This document shows positions 24,319-32,743 of a DNA stretch of 39,071 bases, piece after piece. The notes below the pieces were generated by a model that worked only from the letters and a program-made list of their open reading frames with translations, was not told the DNA's origin and made no database searches. Position numbers and translations under genes: made by a program. The stretch's first letter is position 1. Every line of letters starts with the position of its first letter. This DNA is from Streptomyces sp. H27-H5 (GTDB taxonomy: Bacteria > Actinomycetota > Actinomycetes > Streptomycetales > Streptomycetaceae). Location: NCBI RefSeq assembly GCF_026627505.1, contig NZ_JAPNLK010000078.1, forward strand, positions 1-39,071, in the 5' to 3' direction.

Positions 24319-24337
24319 CCTTGTCACCGTGTCAAGG
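24319..24337 (-). promoter_or_regulatory. MerR-type operator/promoter of the HEAT-MerR operon
   Basis: CCTTGTCAC (24319-24327) and GTGTCAAGG (24329-24337) form a dyad with one mismatch around a central C. Read on the minus strand it is preceded by TTGACC (24341-24336) and contains TTGACA (24335-24330); a weak -10 (CACTGT) lies at 24314-24309. A dyad between -35 and -10 with over-long spacing is the hallmark of MerR-activated promoters. Confidence 0.65.
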
Positions 24338-24678
24338 TCAAGCAAGGGCCACGTGAGGACGGGAGCGCTCGTGCCGGCCCGCGGGACGACCCCGTCGGGA
24401 ACTCGTAGGCAGCTCAGCGCTCCGGACACGGGACGGCCTGGCCGGTCGCGGGCCACCGGTACTGCAGTTCACGACAGGATTCACGCCCGATTCACCGCGC
24501 CCGGTTCGCCTCGCGCTCTGCCGAGCGGGCGAGGACGCCCGTCCGGCCGCGTGTCCCCGAGGGCTCGTGTGACGCCACTCACAAGACTGCTCGGCGTCAG
24601 GTGTAGACCGGATGTGGTCCGGCGGGCGTATCCCCGGTGGGAGGGACATGGACGCGGGAGTGAATGCGGGAGTGATTC
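24338..24678. other. Divergent intergenic region (about 340 bp), no gene seen
   Basis: It lies between the HEAT operon promoter and the ECF sigma gene. Apart from an imperfectly placed inverted repeat (GACGCC 24571-24576, GGCGTC 24593-24598) and a short dyad CCGGA/TCCGG near 24608-24622, nothing stands out. Open frames here lack ribosome sites and coding-like codons. Confidence 0.5.
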
Positions 24679-25176
24679 TTGACGGTCGAGGAGTTCGAAG
24701 AGTTCTACGCGGAGGCGGCGGGACGGCTGACAGGACAGCTGTACGTGATGCTCGGCGACCACCACGAGGCGCAGGACGTGGTGCAGGAAGCGTTCGTGAA
24801 GGGGTGGGGCCGGCGGCGGCAGCTGGATCGTGAAGGGCGACCCGAAGCCTGGATCCGCACCGTCGCCTGGCGGCTCGCGGTGAGCCGTTGGCGCGGCCGG
24901 CGGCGTACCACCGACGCCTGGGAGCGCACCGCCCCCGCCGGCCACGTGGACGGTCCGGGGCCCGAGGCGGTGGCCCTCGTGGAGGCGCTGCGCCACCTGC
25001 CGTCGAAACAGCGCCGGACGATGGTCCTGCACTACGTGTGCGACCTGACGGTCGAGCAGATCGCCGCCGAGGCCTCACTGTCCGCCAGCACGGTCAAGAC
25101 CCACCTGACCCGGGGCCGCGCCACCCTCGCCCGCCATCTGCAGGACCCCCGCATTGAGGAGGCTCCCGATGCCTGA
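24679..25176 (+). CDS. ECF sigma factor, SigE-like family of actinobacteria
   Basis: The 165-residue protein has sigma region 2 (EFEEFYAEAAGRLTGQLYVML, HHEAQDVVQEAFVKGW) and region 4 (LPSKQRRTMVLHYVCDLTVEQ, SLSASTVKTHLTRGRATLARH) with a short linker and no region 3, as in ECF sigmas. The only workable start is TTG 24679: an in-frame TGA lies 6 bp upstream, and GGGAG sits 7 bp before the TTG. The next gene overlaps its stop by 8 bp and encodes a one-pass membrane protein, probably its anti-sigma or accessory partner. It would direct transcription of an extracytoplasmic stress regulon; the signal is unknown. Confidence 0.92.
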   Translation: MTVEEFEEFYAEAAGRLTGQLYVMLGDHHEAQDVVQEAFVKGWGRRRQLDREGRPEAWIRTVAWRLAVSRWRGRRRTTDAWERTAPAGHVDGPGPEAVALVEALRHLPSKQRRTMVLHYVCDLTVEQIAAEASLSASTVKTHLTRGRATLARHLQDPRIEEAPDA

Positions 25177-25606
25177 TTCGAACGATCCCCTGCGGTCGAT
25201 GTTCCAGGAGGCGGCCTCCGCCGGACAACAGGGGACCGCCCTCGCCCCCGTCTCGGTCATCGCCCGGCGCGGCGAGCGGGCCCGGCGGCGCCGGATCACC
25301 GGACTCGCCGTCGCGGCCTGCCTCGTCGTCGCCGGTTCGGGTGCAGCGGTGGCCGGGCTGCTGCCCGAAGGGGGGAGCGGGAACCTGCCGGCGACCACCC
25401 CGTCGCCCCTGCGATCCCCGTCCCCCTCATCGGCGCCGCCCCCGTCCTCGACACCCACCTCCCCACCGAGTTCGTCGGCCACCACGTTCCCGCTGTCGAG
25501 CCCTCCGCCCACCGCCCGCACCACAGAGCCCGCGCTGCCCAACGCGACCGTGCCCCCTCCGACCGGGGGACCGACGGGGGAGCCCTCCTCGACCGCCACC
25601 CGTTGA
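25169..25606 (+). CDS. Single-pass membrane protein, probable partner of the ECF sigma factor
   Basis: The 145-residue protein has a cytoplasmic N-terminal part of about 48 residues (DSNDPLRSMFQEAASAG, VIARRGERARRRRI), one membrane helix (about 49-70) and an extracellular tail very rich in Pro, Ser and Thr. The zinc anti-sigma motif HxxxCxxC is absent, so if it is an anti-sigma factor it is of a non-zinc type. ATG 25169 is preceded by GAGGAGG and lies inside the end of the sigma gene, indicating coupled synthesis. The low-complexity tail may span the cell wall or be glycosylated. Its role is inferred from position and topology only. Confidence 0.75.
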   Translation: MPDSNDPLRSMFQEAASAGQQGTALAPVSVIARRGERARRRRITGLAVAACLVVAGSGAAVAGLLPEGGSGNLPATTPSPLRSPSPSSAPPPSSTPTSPPSSSATTFPLSSPPPTARTTEPALPNATVPPPTGGPTGEPSSTATR

Positions 25607-25730
25607 CCCGGGCCCGGCCCGGCCCTACCACCCCACCCCGCCCCCGGTGGTCCGGGGACACCGGCGCCCACCGGCCGCGCACCCCCGGCCGGCGATCCGG
25701 AGCGCCCTCAGCCGATTCAGGAGTACCCGT

Positions 25731-26942
25731 ATGTCCGTTTCCACCCCGCCGCGACCCGTCACCGTCGTGGCACCCCCCTCCCGGTCCGTGTCGCGGCCGA
25801 TGCCCCGCCGGTCGCGGTTCGGCCCCGCCGATCGCGAGGTGTTGTGGCTCTATGTCCTCACCCGCATCGGGATCTGGATCACCGCCGGAGCCGTGGGTTG
25901 GCTCTTCCCCGCCGACGACAAGTCCCGGCGTCCTCCCTCGTTGCTCTCCCCCTGGCAGCAGTGGGACTGGTGGCACTACCTCCACATAGCGCAGGACGGG
26001 TACTTCCCGGACGGCGCCGGCCCGTGGACGGTCGGCTGGGACAACCGCGAGGCCTTCTTCCCCGGGTTTCCCCTCACCCTGCGCGCCGTCCACGTGATCG
26101 TCCCCCACTGGGCCGCGGCCGGGGCGCTGATCTCCTTCGTCGCGGGAGGCGTCGCCGTCCTGGCGCTCGCACGGATCGCCCGCCGCCAACTGCGCGACCT
26201 GGAAGGGGGCCGGCGTACCGCGGTGTTCTTCCTGTTCTCGCCCTGCGCCGTGTTCCTGGCGGCCGGCTACACGGAGTCCCTGTTCCTCGCACTGGCCCTC
26301 CCCGCGTGGCTCGCGGCGCAGCGCGGGAACTGGCCCGCGGCCGCGGTCCTGACCTGTCTGGCCTGCTCGGTACGGGTCACCGGCCTGTTCCTGGCCGCCG
26401 CCCTCGCGCTCCACTTCGTGCTGACCGCCCGGGACCGGGCAGCCTGGCGCTCGGCTCCCTGGCTGGTACTGCCCGCCCTCGCTCCCGTGCTCTACGGCTG
26501 GTTCCTGTCGGCCCGGACCGGCGACTGGATGGCGTGGAAGCACGCTCAGGAACGCGGCTGGTACCGGGACTTCCACGCACCCTGGGACGCCTGGTCGAAC
26601 ACCTGGGAGGCCGCCTTCCACCACACGCAGCCCACCGGGTACGCGCTGATGTGGCAGGCGGAACTGCTCGCGATCCTGGCCGGCGTCGCCCTGCTGGTCC
26701 AGTTGGTCCGCCGGCGCCGACTGCCCGAGGCGCTCTACGTCGCCCTCACCCTGTGGGCGCTGGGCACCTCGTACTGGTACATGTCGATCCCGCGCTCCAC
26801 GCTCCTGTGGTGGCCGCTGTGGATCGCCCTGGCCGGGTGGAGCCTGCGACGGCCGCGGGTGCAGGCCGTGTACCTGTACGTCGTGGCCCCGCTCGGCGTG
26901 GTGGTGGCCGTCACCTTCCTGTCCGGTCGCTGGGCGGGCTGA
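25731..26942 (+). CDS. Integral membrane mannosyltransferase-like protein (PIG-V/GT-C type)
   Basis: The 403-residue protein has about nine or ten membrane helices. The first extracytoplasmic loop reads WQQWDWWHYLHIAQDGYF, with Asp residues placed as in GT-C glycosyltransferases, then NREAFFPGFPLTLRAVH and LFSPCAVFLAAGYTESLFL, which I recognise from bacterial proteins annotated mannosyltransferase family (PIG-V-like). Such enzymes use a polyprenyl-phosphate sugar donor outside the membrane. The first 25 residues are polar and Pro-rich. AGGAG precedes ATG 25731. It may glycosylate cell-surface lipid or protein; the Ser/Thr-rich tail of the preceding protein is a conceivable but unproven target. 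Confidence 0.82.
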   Translation: MSVSTPPRPVTVVAPPSRSVSRPMPRRSRFGPADREVLWLYVLTRIGIWITAGAVGWLFPADDKSRRPPSLLSPWQQWDWWHYLHIAQDGYFPDGAGPWTVGWDNREAFFPGFPLTLRAVHVIVPHWAAAGALISFVAGGVAVLALARIARRQLRDLEGGRRTAVFFLFSPCAVFLAAGYTESLFLALALPAWLAAQRGNWPAAAVLTCLACSVRVTGLFLAAALALHFVLTARDRAAWRSAPWLVLPALAPVLYGWFLSARTGDWMAWKHAQERGWYRDFHAPWDAWSNTWEAAFHHTQPTGYALMWQAELLAILAGVALLVQLVRRRRLPEALYVALTLWALGTSYWYMSIPRSTLLWWPLWIALAGWSLRRPRVQAVYLYVVAPLGVVVAVTFLSGRWAG

Positions 26943-26979
26943 CCCCGGGGCGAGCGGCGTCTCCCGGTCCGGACAGCCC

Positions 26980-27762
26980 TTACGGAAGGATCGAGTCCAC
27001 GTAGCCGCCGTCCACGCGCAGCGCGCCGCCGGTGGTCGCCGAAGCGAAGGGGGAGCTGAGGTAGACCACCATGTTCGCGATCTCCTCGGGCTCGATCAGG
27101 CACTGGAGCAGCGACTGCGGGCGGTGCGTGCGCATGAACTCCCGCTGCGCCTCTTCCCAGGGCAGATCGCGGTCCACCAACTCGTAGACGAAGTCCTCCA
27201 CTCCGCCGGTGTGCGTCGGGCCCGCGATCACGGAGTTGACGGTCACCCCCGTCCCGGCGGCCTCCTTGGCGAAGCCCCGCGAGACGGCGAGGAGGGCCGT
27301 CTTGGACATGCCGTAGTGGATCATCTCGGCCGGGGTCACCACCGCCGAATCGCTGGCGATGTTCTGGATCCGGCCCCACGACCGCTCCGTCATCCCCGGC
27401 AGGTAGTGCCGGATCATCCGGATCGCCGTCAGAACGTTCATGTCGAAGTAGCGGCGCCACTCGTCGTCGGGGATCTCCAGCGCGGGCAGGGAGCCGAAGA
27501 TCCCGAGGTTGTTCACGAGGACGTCGACCTGCGGGACCGCGTCGAACACGGCCTGGGCGCCCTCGTCCGTCGAGATGTCACCGGGCGCCGCGATCAGCGT
27601 GCCGCGTCCCGCACTCATGCGCCGCATCGACTCGTCGACGGACTTCTCGGTACGGCCGTTGACGGCCACCCGCGCACCGGCCTGCGCGAGGCCGAACGCG
27701 ATCGCCGCGCCGATGCCCTGGGTGGATCCGGTGACCAGCGCCGTCTTGCCGGGGCCCCACAT
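26980..27762 (-). CDS. Short-chain dehydrogenase/reductase (SDR)
   Basis: The 260-residue protein is a classical SDR: dinucleotide motif TGSTQGIG (11-18), NNLG (84-87, a variant of NNAG), catalytic Ser within NIASDSA (137 or 139), Tyr150 and Lys154 (YGMSK) and the C-terminal block SSPFASATTGGALRVDGGYV. The basic residues NGRTEK after the second strand favour NADP(H). ATG 27762 starts the conserved sequence; the frame is open far upstream but not coding-like, and no strong ribosome site is visible. The substrate is unknown. It is divergent from the copper-related membrane gene and convergent with the mannosyltransferase gene. Confidence 0.9.
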   Translation of the reverse strand: MWGPGKTALVTGSTQGIGAAIAFGLAQAGARVAVNGRTEKSVDESMRRMSAGRGTLIAAPGDISTDEGAQAVFDAVPQVDVLVNNLGIFGSLPALEIPDDEWRRYFDMNVLTAIRMIRHYLPGMTERSWGRIQNIASDSAVVTPAEMIHYGMSKTALLAVSRGFAKEAAGTGVTVNSVIAGPTHTGGVEDFVYELVDRDLPWEEAQREFMRTHRPQSLLQCLIEPEEIANMVVYLSSPFASATTGGALRVDGGYVDSILP

Positions 27763-27900
27763 CGCCGACCGGGGACCCCACCCGCCCCGCGCTGCCGTCT
27801 GCCGGCCCCTCCGAGACGGCGATCGGCGACCCCATCCGCTCAAGGGGAGCCACCCCGCCCGGACTCGGAGAACTGCTCCACAATTGACAGTTGAGGCCCG

Positions 27901-28614
27901 ATGGCGGCGACTGCGGCAGATGATGAGCCCGACATGATCGGAGCTCTTGCGGGGACGCGCTCTTGTCCGCGGCCCATGTGGCGGAGCGGACGGTGCCTGC
28001 GGGCTGCCCTGTTCACCCTGCTCAGCACGGCTCTGGCTGTCGTGGCCCATCATCCGGCCTCGGAACAGTCGGTGTCCTGGCAGCGGGTGACGGTCGGAAC
28101 GGGGGTCGTCCTCGGACTCTCGTGGCTTGTGGTTCGGCGCCCCCGGCGCTGGTGGCAGGTGGTGGCGGCCACCGGCGTCGCTCAACTTCTACTGCATCAG
28201 GCACTCTTGGTGCCACGGGCAGCACCCGTCGGTCACCCGGAGACTCACGAGGGTGTACCGGAGGCGGTGCACGCGGCACACCACGGCGCGTGGGAGATGA
28301 CGGCGGCCCATTGCGCGGCCGCGTGGGCGCTGGCCCTGCTCATGTACCACGCCGATCAGGCGCTCAGTCGCCTTCCGGAGACCGTGAACCGGTGGGCCCA
28401 CACAGCGGTTGCGACCGCTGCGGCCGCCTTCGGTCTCCACCGTCGACCGTGGGTACGGCCCTGCCTGCCGGCGGTACCCGCACCGCTCAGCGGCCTTGCC
28501 GCGCTGCCGACGGTGACGACGATGCTCTGTCATGCGCTGGTCCGTCGAGGGCCGCCTGCCGGATGCGCGGGAAACGTTCCCCCCATCCCGGCGGGCTGTT
28601 CACCTGCACGGTGA
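27901..28614 (+). CDS. His-rich integral membrane protein, possibly copper related
   Basis: The 237-residue protein has about four or five membrane helices (about 33-50, 66-78, 86-106, 131-149 and a weak one near 195). The loop and helix between about 100 and 150 are rich in histidine (112, 116, 124, 127, 128, 137, 150), with Met133 and Cys138, fitting metal binding. It ends 34 bp before the YcnI-type gene and is read in the same direction, with a CopC-CopD gene beyond, so a role in copper handling is likely but inferred. The start is uncertain: ATG 27901 has GAGG close by, yet a TTGACA at 27884-27889 would put the transcript start after it, favouring ATG 27934 or 27976. Confidence 0.65.
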   Translation: MAATAADDEPDMIGALAGTRSCPRPMWRSGRCLRAALFTLLSTALAVVAHHPASEQSVSWQRVTVGTGVVLGLSWLVVRRPRRWWQVVAATGVAQLLLHQALLVPRAAPVGHPETHEGVPEAVHAAHHGAWEMTAAHCAAAWALALLMYHADQALSRLPETVNRWAHTAVATAAAAFGLHRRPWVRPCLPAVPAPLSGLAALPTVTTMLCHALVRRGPPAGCAGNVPPIPAGCSPAR

Positions 28615-28648
28615 GGCCCGCTCCGCGCACCGAGAGGGTTCCTCCATC

Positions 28649-29377
28649 ATGAACAAGACACACACCCGCGCTCAGCTCGGCAGGCTGGGCCTCGCGGCCG
28701 TCGGCGCGTTGGTCGTCGTCGGCGTGGCCGCCGGGCCGGCCGCCGCGCACTCCGAGGTCTCGGCCTCCGACCCGCGTGCCCTCGCCGAGAACGTCACGCT
28801 GTCCTTCACCTCCGAGGCGGAGTCGGACACCGCGGGGATCGCGGAACTGCGGGTCGTCCTCCCCAAGGGCATCACCCCGGACGCCGTGACGCTGAAGGAA
28901 GCCCCCGACGGGTGGAAGCTGACGGCCACTCCCGACGGGTACGCGATCGGCGGTGCGGCCCTGCCCACCGGCACGGATGCCGAGTACAGCGTCACGGTGC
29001 GCCAGCTGCCCGACGAGAAGTCCCTGGCGTTCAAGACCCTGGAGACCTACGGCGACGGAAAGATCGCCCGTTGGATCGAGGTGCCCGCCGACGGTGAGAA
29101 GGTCGACAATCCGGCCCCGCTGCTCGAACTGAAGGCAGCGGCCCCCGGAGCCAGGCCGATCGCCCCCGGCCCGTCGGCCTCGCCGACTCCGAGCGCCGCC
29201 CCGTCCCCCGAACCGTCCACGGCGGCTCCCTCCACACCCGTCGCGTCCGCGAGCGCGCAGGCGACGAGCGAGAAGGACGCGGGGAGCAGCACTGGAGCCA
29301 TCATCGGCGGGATCGCCGCCGGCATACTGCTCGCCGCTGCCGGCACCTTCTGGTGGCTGCGCCGCAACCGAGCCTGA
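28649..29377 (+). CDS. ycnI: YcnI/DUF1775 copper-binding exported protein
   Basis: The 242-residue protein has a signal peptide ending AGPAAA-H, so the mature protein starts with His34, the N-terminal copper ligand known for YcnI-type proteins. The DUF1775 domain follows (HSEVSASDPRALAENVTLSF, VLPKGITPDAV, EAPDGWKLTATPDGY with the conserved Trp). A Pro/Ser/Ala-rich stalk (about 165-212) and a C-terminal membrane helix (about 216-237) ending RRNRA anchor it outside the cell. GAGAGGG precedes ATG 28649. The gene probably shares a transcript with the His-rich membrane protein and converges on the CopC-CopD gene, forming a copper-handling group. Confidence 0.92.
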   Translation: MNKTHTRAQLGRLGLAAVGALVVVGVAAGPAAAHSEVSASDPRALAENVTLSFTSEAESDTAGIAELRVVLPKGITPDAVTLKEAPDGWKLTATPDGYAIGGAALPTGTDAEYSVTVRQLPDEKSLAFKTLETYGDGKIARWIEVPADGEKVDNPAPLLELKAAAPGARPIAPGPSASPTPSAAPSPEPSTAAPSTPVASASAQATSEKDAGSSTGAIIGGIAAGILLAAAGTFWWLRRNRA

Positions 29378-29394
29378 CCCAGGCCGCCGGGGTC

Positions 29395-29418
29395 GGCGCA
29401 CGGGCTAAACCGTGCGCC
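29395..29418. terminator. Bidirectional terminator between YcnI and CopC-CopD genes
   Basis: GGCGCACGG (29395-29403) and CCGTGCGCC (29410-29418) pair perfectly around GCTAAA and are followed by TTCCTC. It lies 18 bp after the YcnI stop and about 80 bp beyond the stop of the convergent CopC-CopD gene. Confidence 0.8.
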
Positions 29419-29496
29419 TTCCTCGGCCGCGCGCCGCGCGCCGGGTGCGCTGAGGCCAGGGCGCGGACGCGCCCTGAACCGCGGCAGGCGCCGCCC

Positions 29497-31389
29497 CTAC
29501 GGTGATGCCGTGATGTCCACGGTCTGGCGCACGGTGACCTGGTCGATGTCGGTGGTGCGCACCGTCAGGATCAGGGTCCACACACCGGGCACGGGCAGCC
29601 GCAGGTCGTAGGCGGCCCAGTACCCCTTCTGATTCTTCAGTTTCGCGTCGAGCGGCCCGATGTCCAGGTCGCCCTGCGTGAGGCTGAGACGGAGTTCGGG
29701 AACGGTCGCCAAGCCCCCGTCCGCGGTGTACACGACGGCTTCCACCGTGTTCTCCCCCACCCGGCCCGGCGCCAGCGTGACCTGTACCGTGCCGCGGTGG
29801 CCTGCCGTCCCCATGTCGAACGGCACCATGAGCACCTTGGCCTGCGGTTCCTGCACGGTGGCCGCCGGCGTCTTCTCTGCGGCGGCGCGGCTGGGCTGCG
29901 TGCCGGTGAGCAGAGTGGTGATCAGCAGGACCACGACACCGAGTACGGCTTCGGCGGCGACCGTACGGCGCAGACTGCGCCGGTATCCGTCCGGCTCGGA
30001 GACGGGCGGCTGACCATCGGCGGGGGGAACGGGCCGGTCACCGGGATCCGCTGCCTCCGGGGCGGCCGGAGCACCGACCGTCTGTGCGACTCTCACCGGC
30101 TCGGTCACGGACACGGGCAGGGTTCCCGTGGCGGGCGGCGCTTCGCGCACCAGGCGTGCCGTCCACCGGCGCGAGAAGGAAGCCACCCACAGCACGAGGA
30201 TCACGGCGGCGATCTTGATGCTGAGGGTTCTGCCGTAGGACGTGGTGGACAGCGCCTCCCAGGAGCCGACCTGCCGCCAGGACTGGTACACCCCCGTGCC
30301 GACCAACGTGGCGACCGCGATGAACGCCAACCCGGAGAAGCGGCCGATCGCGGAAGCCGGGACGTCGAGGGCGTCGGGCTCTCGGCGGCGCAACACGACC
30401 AGCAGCGTGATCAGACCGCCCAGCCAGACCCCCATGGCCAGCAGGTGCAGTACCGCGACGGGAACGGCCAGCGGCACCTGGATGCCGGCGGAGGCGTGTT
30501 CGGCGGCGGCCCAGGTCAGGGCCAGGCTCAGGGCGAAGGCGCCCCCGACGAGGCGCACACCGGTACCGAATTCCCGCGGCTCCCGCGCGTCTTCGTCCTG
30601 CCGGTCCGGTCGTCCGGAGAACCGCTTCAGCAGCACGACGCCCACCGCGAGGAGCGCCAGCCGTGCGATCAGCGCCATCCCGGGTCTCCCGGTGACGGTT
30701 CGGCCCAGCTGGGACGGGTCGAACACCGACGTCAGCGAGCCGGCCGCCTCGTACGGGCCGCGCAGCAGCAACAGGGCCACGCCGGACACCACCAGAGCCG
30801 CCCACCCCGTCACCAACAGTCTGCGCACCGGGCGGTGCGCGCCCGCACCGGACAGGCACACCAGGACGAACGTCACGGCTCCGACGAGGAGGGCAAGCCC
30901 GCTGTAGGCGACGTAGCGGAAGAAGCCGTACAGGCGGCCGGCGGCCGTGTCGTCCGGTGAACCGGCGGCCACCACGGCGGCCGTTCCGGACGGCTTGCCG
31001 ATGGAGAAGACGAACGCCCCGGAGATCGGGTGCCCGTCGGCCGAGACGACCCGCCACGCCACCGTGTAGGTGCCTTGGCTCAGCTTGTCGGACAGCTCCG
31101 CCCGGGCGCTGTTCCCCTTGCCGTCCACGAGCCGCGCGGGTCGGTTCACCCGCTCGTTCTTCGGCGACAGCACTCTCACCGCGTCGTCGGAGAGGCTGAC
31201 CGACTCGGTGAAGGTGAGCGTGACCTGCTTCGGTGCTGCTTTGAGGACCGATCCGTCCGCCGGATCGGCGCCACTGAGGCCGGCGTGCGCGGAGGCCGGG
31301 ACCGCCCCGCCCAGGACCAGGGCGAGTACGGCGGCGACCAGCGCCAGGACGGTGAATGACGCTCTCGCGGGAGGTGAGCCAGTGTGCAT
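29497..31389 (-). CDS. CopC-CopD fusion copper transport/resistance protein
   Basis: The 630-residue protein has a signal peptide cleaved before His35 (ASA-HAGLSG), so His35 would be the N-terminal copper ligand of the CopC domain (35-130); the second site is in ADGHPISGAF (Asp118, His120). A CopD domain with about eight membrane helices spans about 155-435 and includes WAAAEHASAGIQVPLAVPVAVLH and HLLAMGVWLGGL. A Pro-rich cytoplasmic loop, one more helix (about 485-505) and an exported C-terminal beta domain (YtkA-like) follow. ATG 31389 is chosen because it begins the signal peptide. The fusion is typical of actinobacteria. It likely binds and moves copper across the membrane, perhaps for cuproenzyme supply. 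Confidence 0.92.
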   Translation of the reverse strand: MHTGSPPARASFTVLALVAAVLALVLGGAVPASAHAGLSGADPADGSVLKAAPKQVTLTFTESVSLSDDAVRVLSPKNERVNRPARLVDGKGNSARAELSDKLSQGTYTVAWRVVSADGHPISGAFVFSIGKPSGTAAVVAAGSPDDTAAGRLYGFFRYVAYSGLALLVGAVTFVLVCLSGAGAHRPVRRLLVTGWAALVVSGVALLLLRGPYEAAGSLTSVFDPSQLGRTVTGRPGMALIARLALLAVGVVLLKRFSGRPDRQDEDAREPREFGTGVRLVGGAFALSLALTWAAAEHASAGIQVPLAVPVAVLHLLAMGVWLGGLITLLVVLRRREPDALDVPASAIGRFSGLAFIAVATLVGTGVYQSWRQVGSWEALSTTSYGRTLSIKIAAVILVLWVASFSRRWTARLVREAPPATGTLPVSVTEPVRVAQTVGAPAAPEAADPGDRPVPPADGQPPVSEPDGYRRSLRRTVAAEAVLGVVVLLITTLLTGTQPSRAAAEKTPAATVQEPQAKVLMVPFDMGTAGHRGTVQVTLAPGRVGENTVEAVVYTADGGLATVPELRLSLTQGDLDIGPLDAKLKNQKGYWAAYDLRLPVPGVWTLILTVRTTDIDQVTVRQTVDITASP

Positions 31390-31693
31390 GAAGAAGCGGT
31401 CTCCGGTGTGGCGGTCGTCTTCGGCGCACCCGCCGTCCGGACTCGATCGTGCGGGGCGGCTCCAGGACGCGGAGCCCACCTCGTGCGACACGACTGGCTC
31501 TGGCAGGGCTGGGACTCATGGCGCGATGTGGACCCTAGTGCTGCCGGCCGTGGAAGTGAGCTGGTTGAGCAACTTCGGCTAAAGCACGGTACGGAAAGTC
31601 CCGCCTCCGGCAGCTTCCCTGTATCTTGCATCCGCTCGTCGAGGAAGCCACGGGACGACATCGGGCCGGCCCGGCGCGTCGTGAGGGGCTGCG
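31390..31693. other. Intergenic region (304 bp) upstream of the CopC-CopD gene
   Basis: It must contain the CopC-CopD promoter on the minus strand. No gene with coding-like codons is visible, and I could not identify a convincing promoter or a CsoR/CopY-type operator. The local sequence near 31540-31620 is less GC-rich than the surroundings. Confidence 0.5.
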
Positions 31694-31951
31694 TCAGTCG
31701 CCGGACGGGCTGGGCAGGCGACGGAGTTCGAGCAGAGCCATCGCGATCTTCACCCCGGTGGAGATGGTCAGGGCCTGCAGAAACGGCATGCCCATCAGCC
31801 ACAGGGCCACCGTCATGACGGTGAGGACCAGGAACGCCGGCAGCAGGTTGGTTCGCGTGATCGCGGCGCGCAGGTGTCCGGCCCTGCTCCGATGTGGATC
31901 CACCGTACCGATCGGGCGCGCGGTGACGCCTTCCTCCTCGGCTTGCGGCAT
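31694..31951 (-). CDS. Small hypothetical membrane protein
   Basis: The 85-residue protein has a polar N-terminal half and then hydrophobic residues about 38-72 (NLLPAFLVLTVMTVALWLMG, MPFLQALTISTGVKIAMALLE), giving two short or one long membrane segment, and a basic end. I recognise no family. ATG 31951 is chosen over an open frame extending to 32044; GAAGGG lies a little far upstream. The codon pattern supports coding moderately. It stands alone between the CopC-CopD gene and the GNAT gene. Confidence 0.5.
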   Translation of the reverse strand: MPQAEEEGVTARPIGTVDPHRSRAGHLRAAITRTNLLPAFLVLTVMTVALWLMGMPFLQALTISTGVKIAMALLELRRLPSPSGD

Positions 31952-32102
31952 CGGCTGCTGCCCTTCGCTCGTGTTCGCCCCCGGCCACGAGTGTCGGACG
32001 GGACTCGGCGGACTGCCACCGCTGACGCTCGTCCCCGCCGCCATCCGAGGCAGAGGTTCACCACACCGGCGCCGGCACGGCGTGCGCGAGGGGGGGTGCC
32101 TG

Positions 32103-32612
32103 TCAGAGATCGGTACGGGGAACGGAGAAGTCTCGAAGGCTGCGCACGTACGTCAGTCCGGGGCGACCGGCCGGCCGGGCCTCGCCCGTGACGGTGAACC
32201 CCGTACGGCCCAGCACGGCCCGGGAAGCCGGGTTGTCGAGGGTGGTGGCGGCCCGCAGGGTGGACAACCCGTACCTGTCGGCGGCGAGGTCGCACACCCT
32301 CCGCACCGCCGCGGTGGCGAGCCCCCGACCTGCTGCCCGCTCCGCGATCCGATATCCGAGCTCGGCACCACCGTCTGACAGGTCCACCAGGTTGACCCGC
32401 CCCAGCACCTCGCCCGCAGCATCGATCAGCACGTGGAAGTAGCAGTCCCCGGACTCCTGTTCGGCCAGCAGGTCACGATGGCGTTCCTCGAACCGGGCGA
32501 AGTACTCCTCGCCCCGGTCGGGGATGGATGCCGCGAAGTAGGCCCGGTTCTCCCGCTCGAAGGCGAGGAGCGCGGGGGCGTGATCCGGTCGCAGCAGCTG
32601 TAGCTCAGGCAT
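32103..32612 (-). CDS. GNAT family N-acetyltransferase
   Basis: The 169-residue protein is a RimJ/RimL-like GNAT: an N-terminal LRPDHAPALLAFERENRAYF, the beta strand YFHVLIDAAGEVLGRVNLVDL, the acetyl-CoA pyrophosphate loop IAERAAGRGLATAAVRRV, and the C-terminal NPASRAVLGRTGF. Substrates of this group include protein N-termini and small amines; this one is unknown. ATG 32612 begins the conserved region, nine codons after a possible upstream ATG. It is cytoplasmic and divergent from the P450 gene. Confidence 0.92.
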   Translation of the reverse strand: MPELQLLRPDHAPALLAFERENRAYFAASIPDRGEEYFARFEERHRDLLAEQESGDCYFHVLIDAAGEVLGRVNLVDLSDGGAELGYRIAERAAGRGLATAAVRRVCDLAADRYGLSTLRAATTLDNPASRAVLGRTGFTVTGEARPAGRPGLTYVRSLRDFSVPRTDL

Positions 32613-32663
32613 GGGGCGGACGGTATGTGGCGGGAACACCCTTCCGCCACGGAGTTACCGCTT

Positions 32664-32710
32664 TCGCGTACGGGGACTGGCCCGAACATCGCGTACGGGG
32701 ACTGGCCCGA
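32664..32710 (+). repeat. 22-bp direct repeat upstream of the P450 gene
   Basis: A 22-bp sequence beginning TCGCGTACGGGG and ending CTGGCCCGA occurs at 32664-32685 and again, identical, at 32689-32710 (25-bp offset). It lies between the GNAT and P450 starts, 34 bp before the P450 ATG, so it covers the expected P450 promoter. Confidence 0.8.
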
Positions 32711-32743
32711 CGAGCGATTCCAGGCACGTTCTAGGCTGACCTC

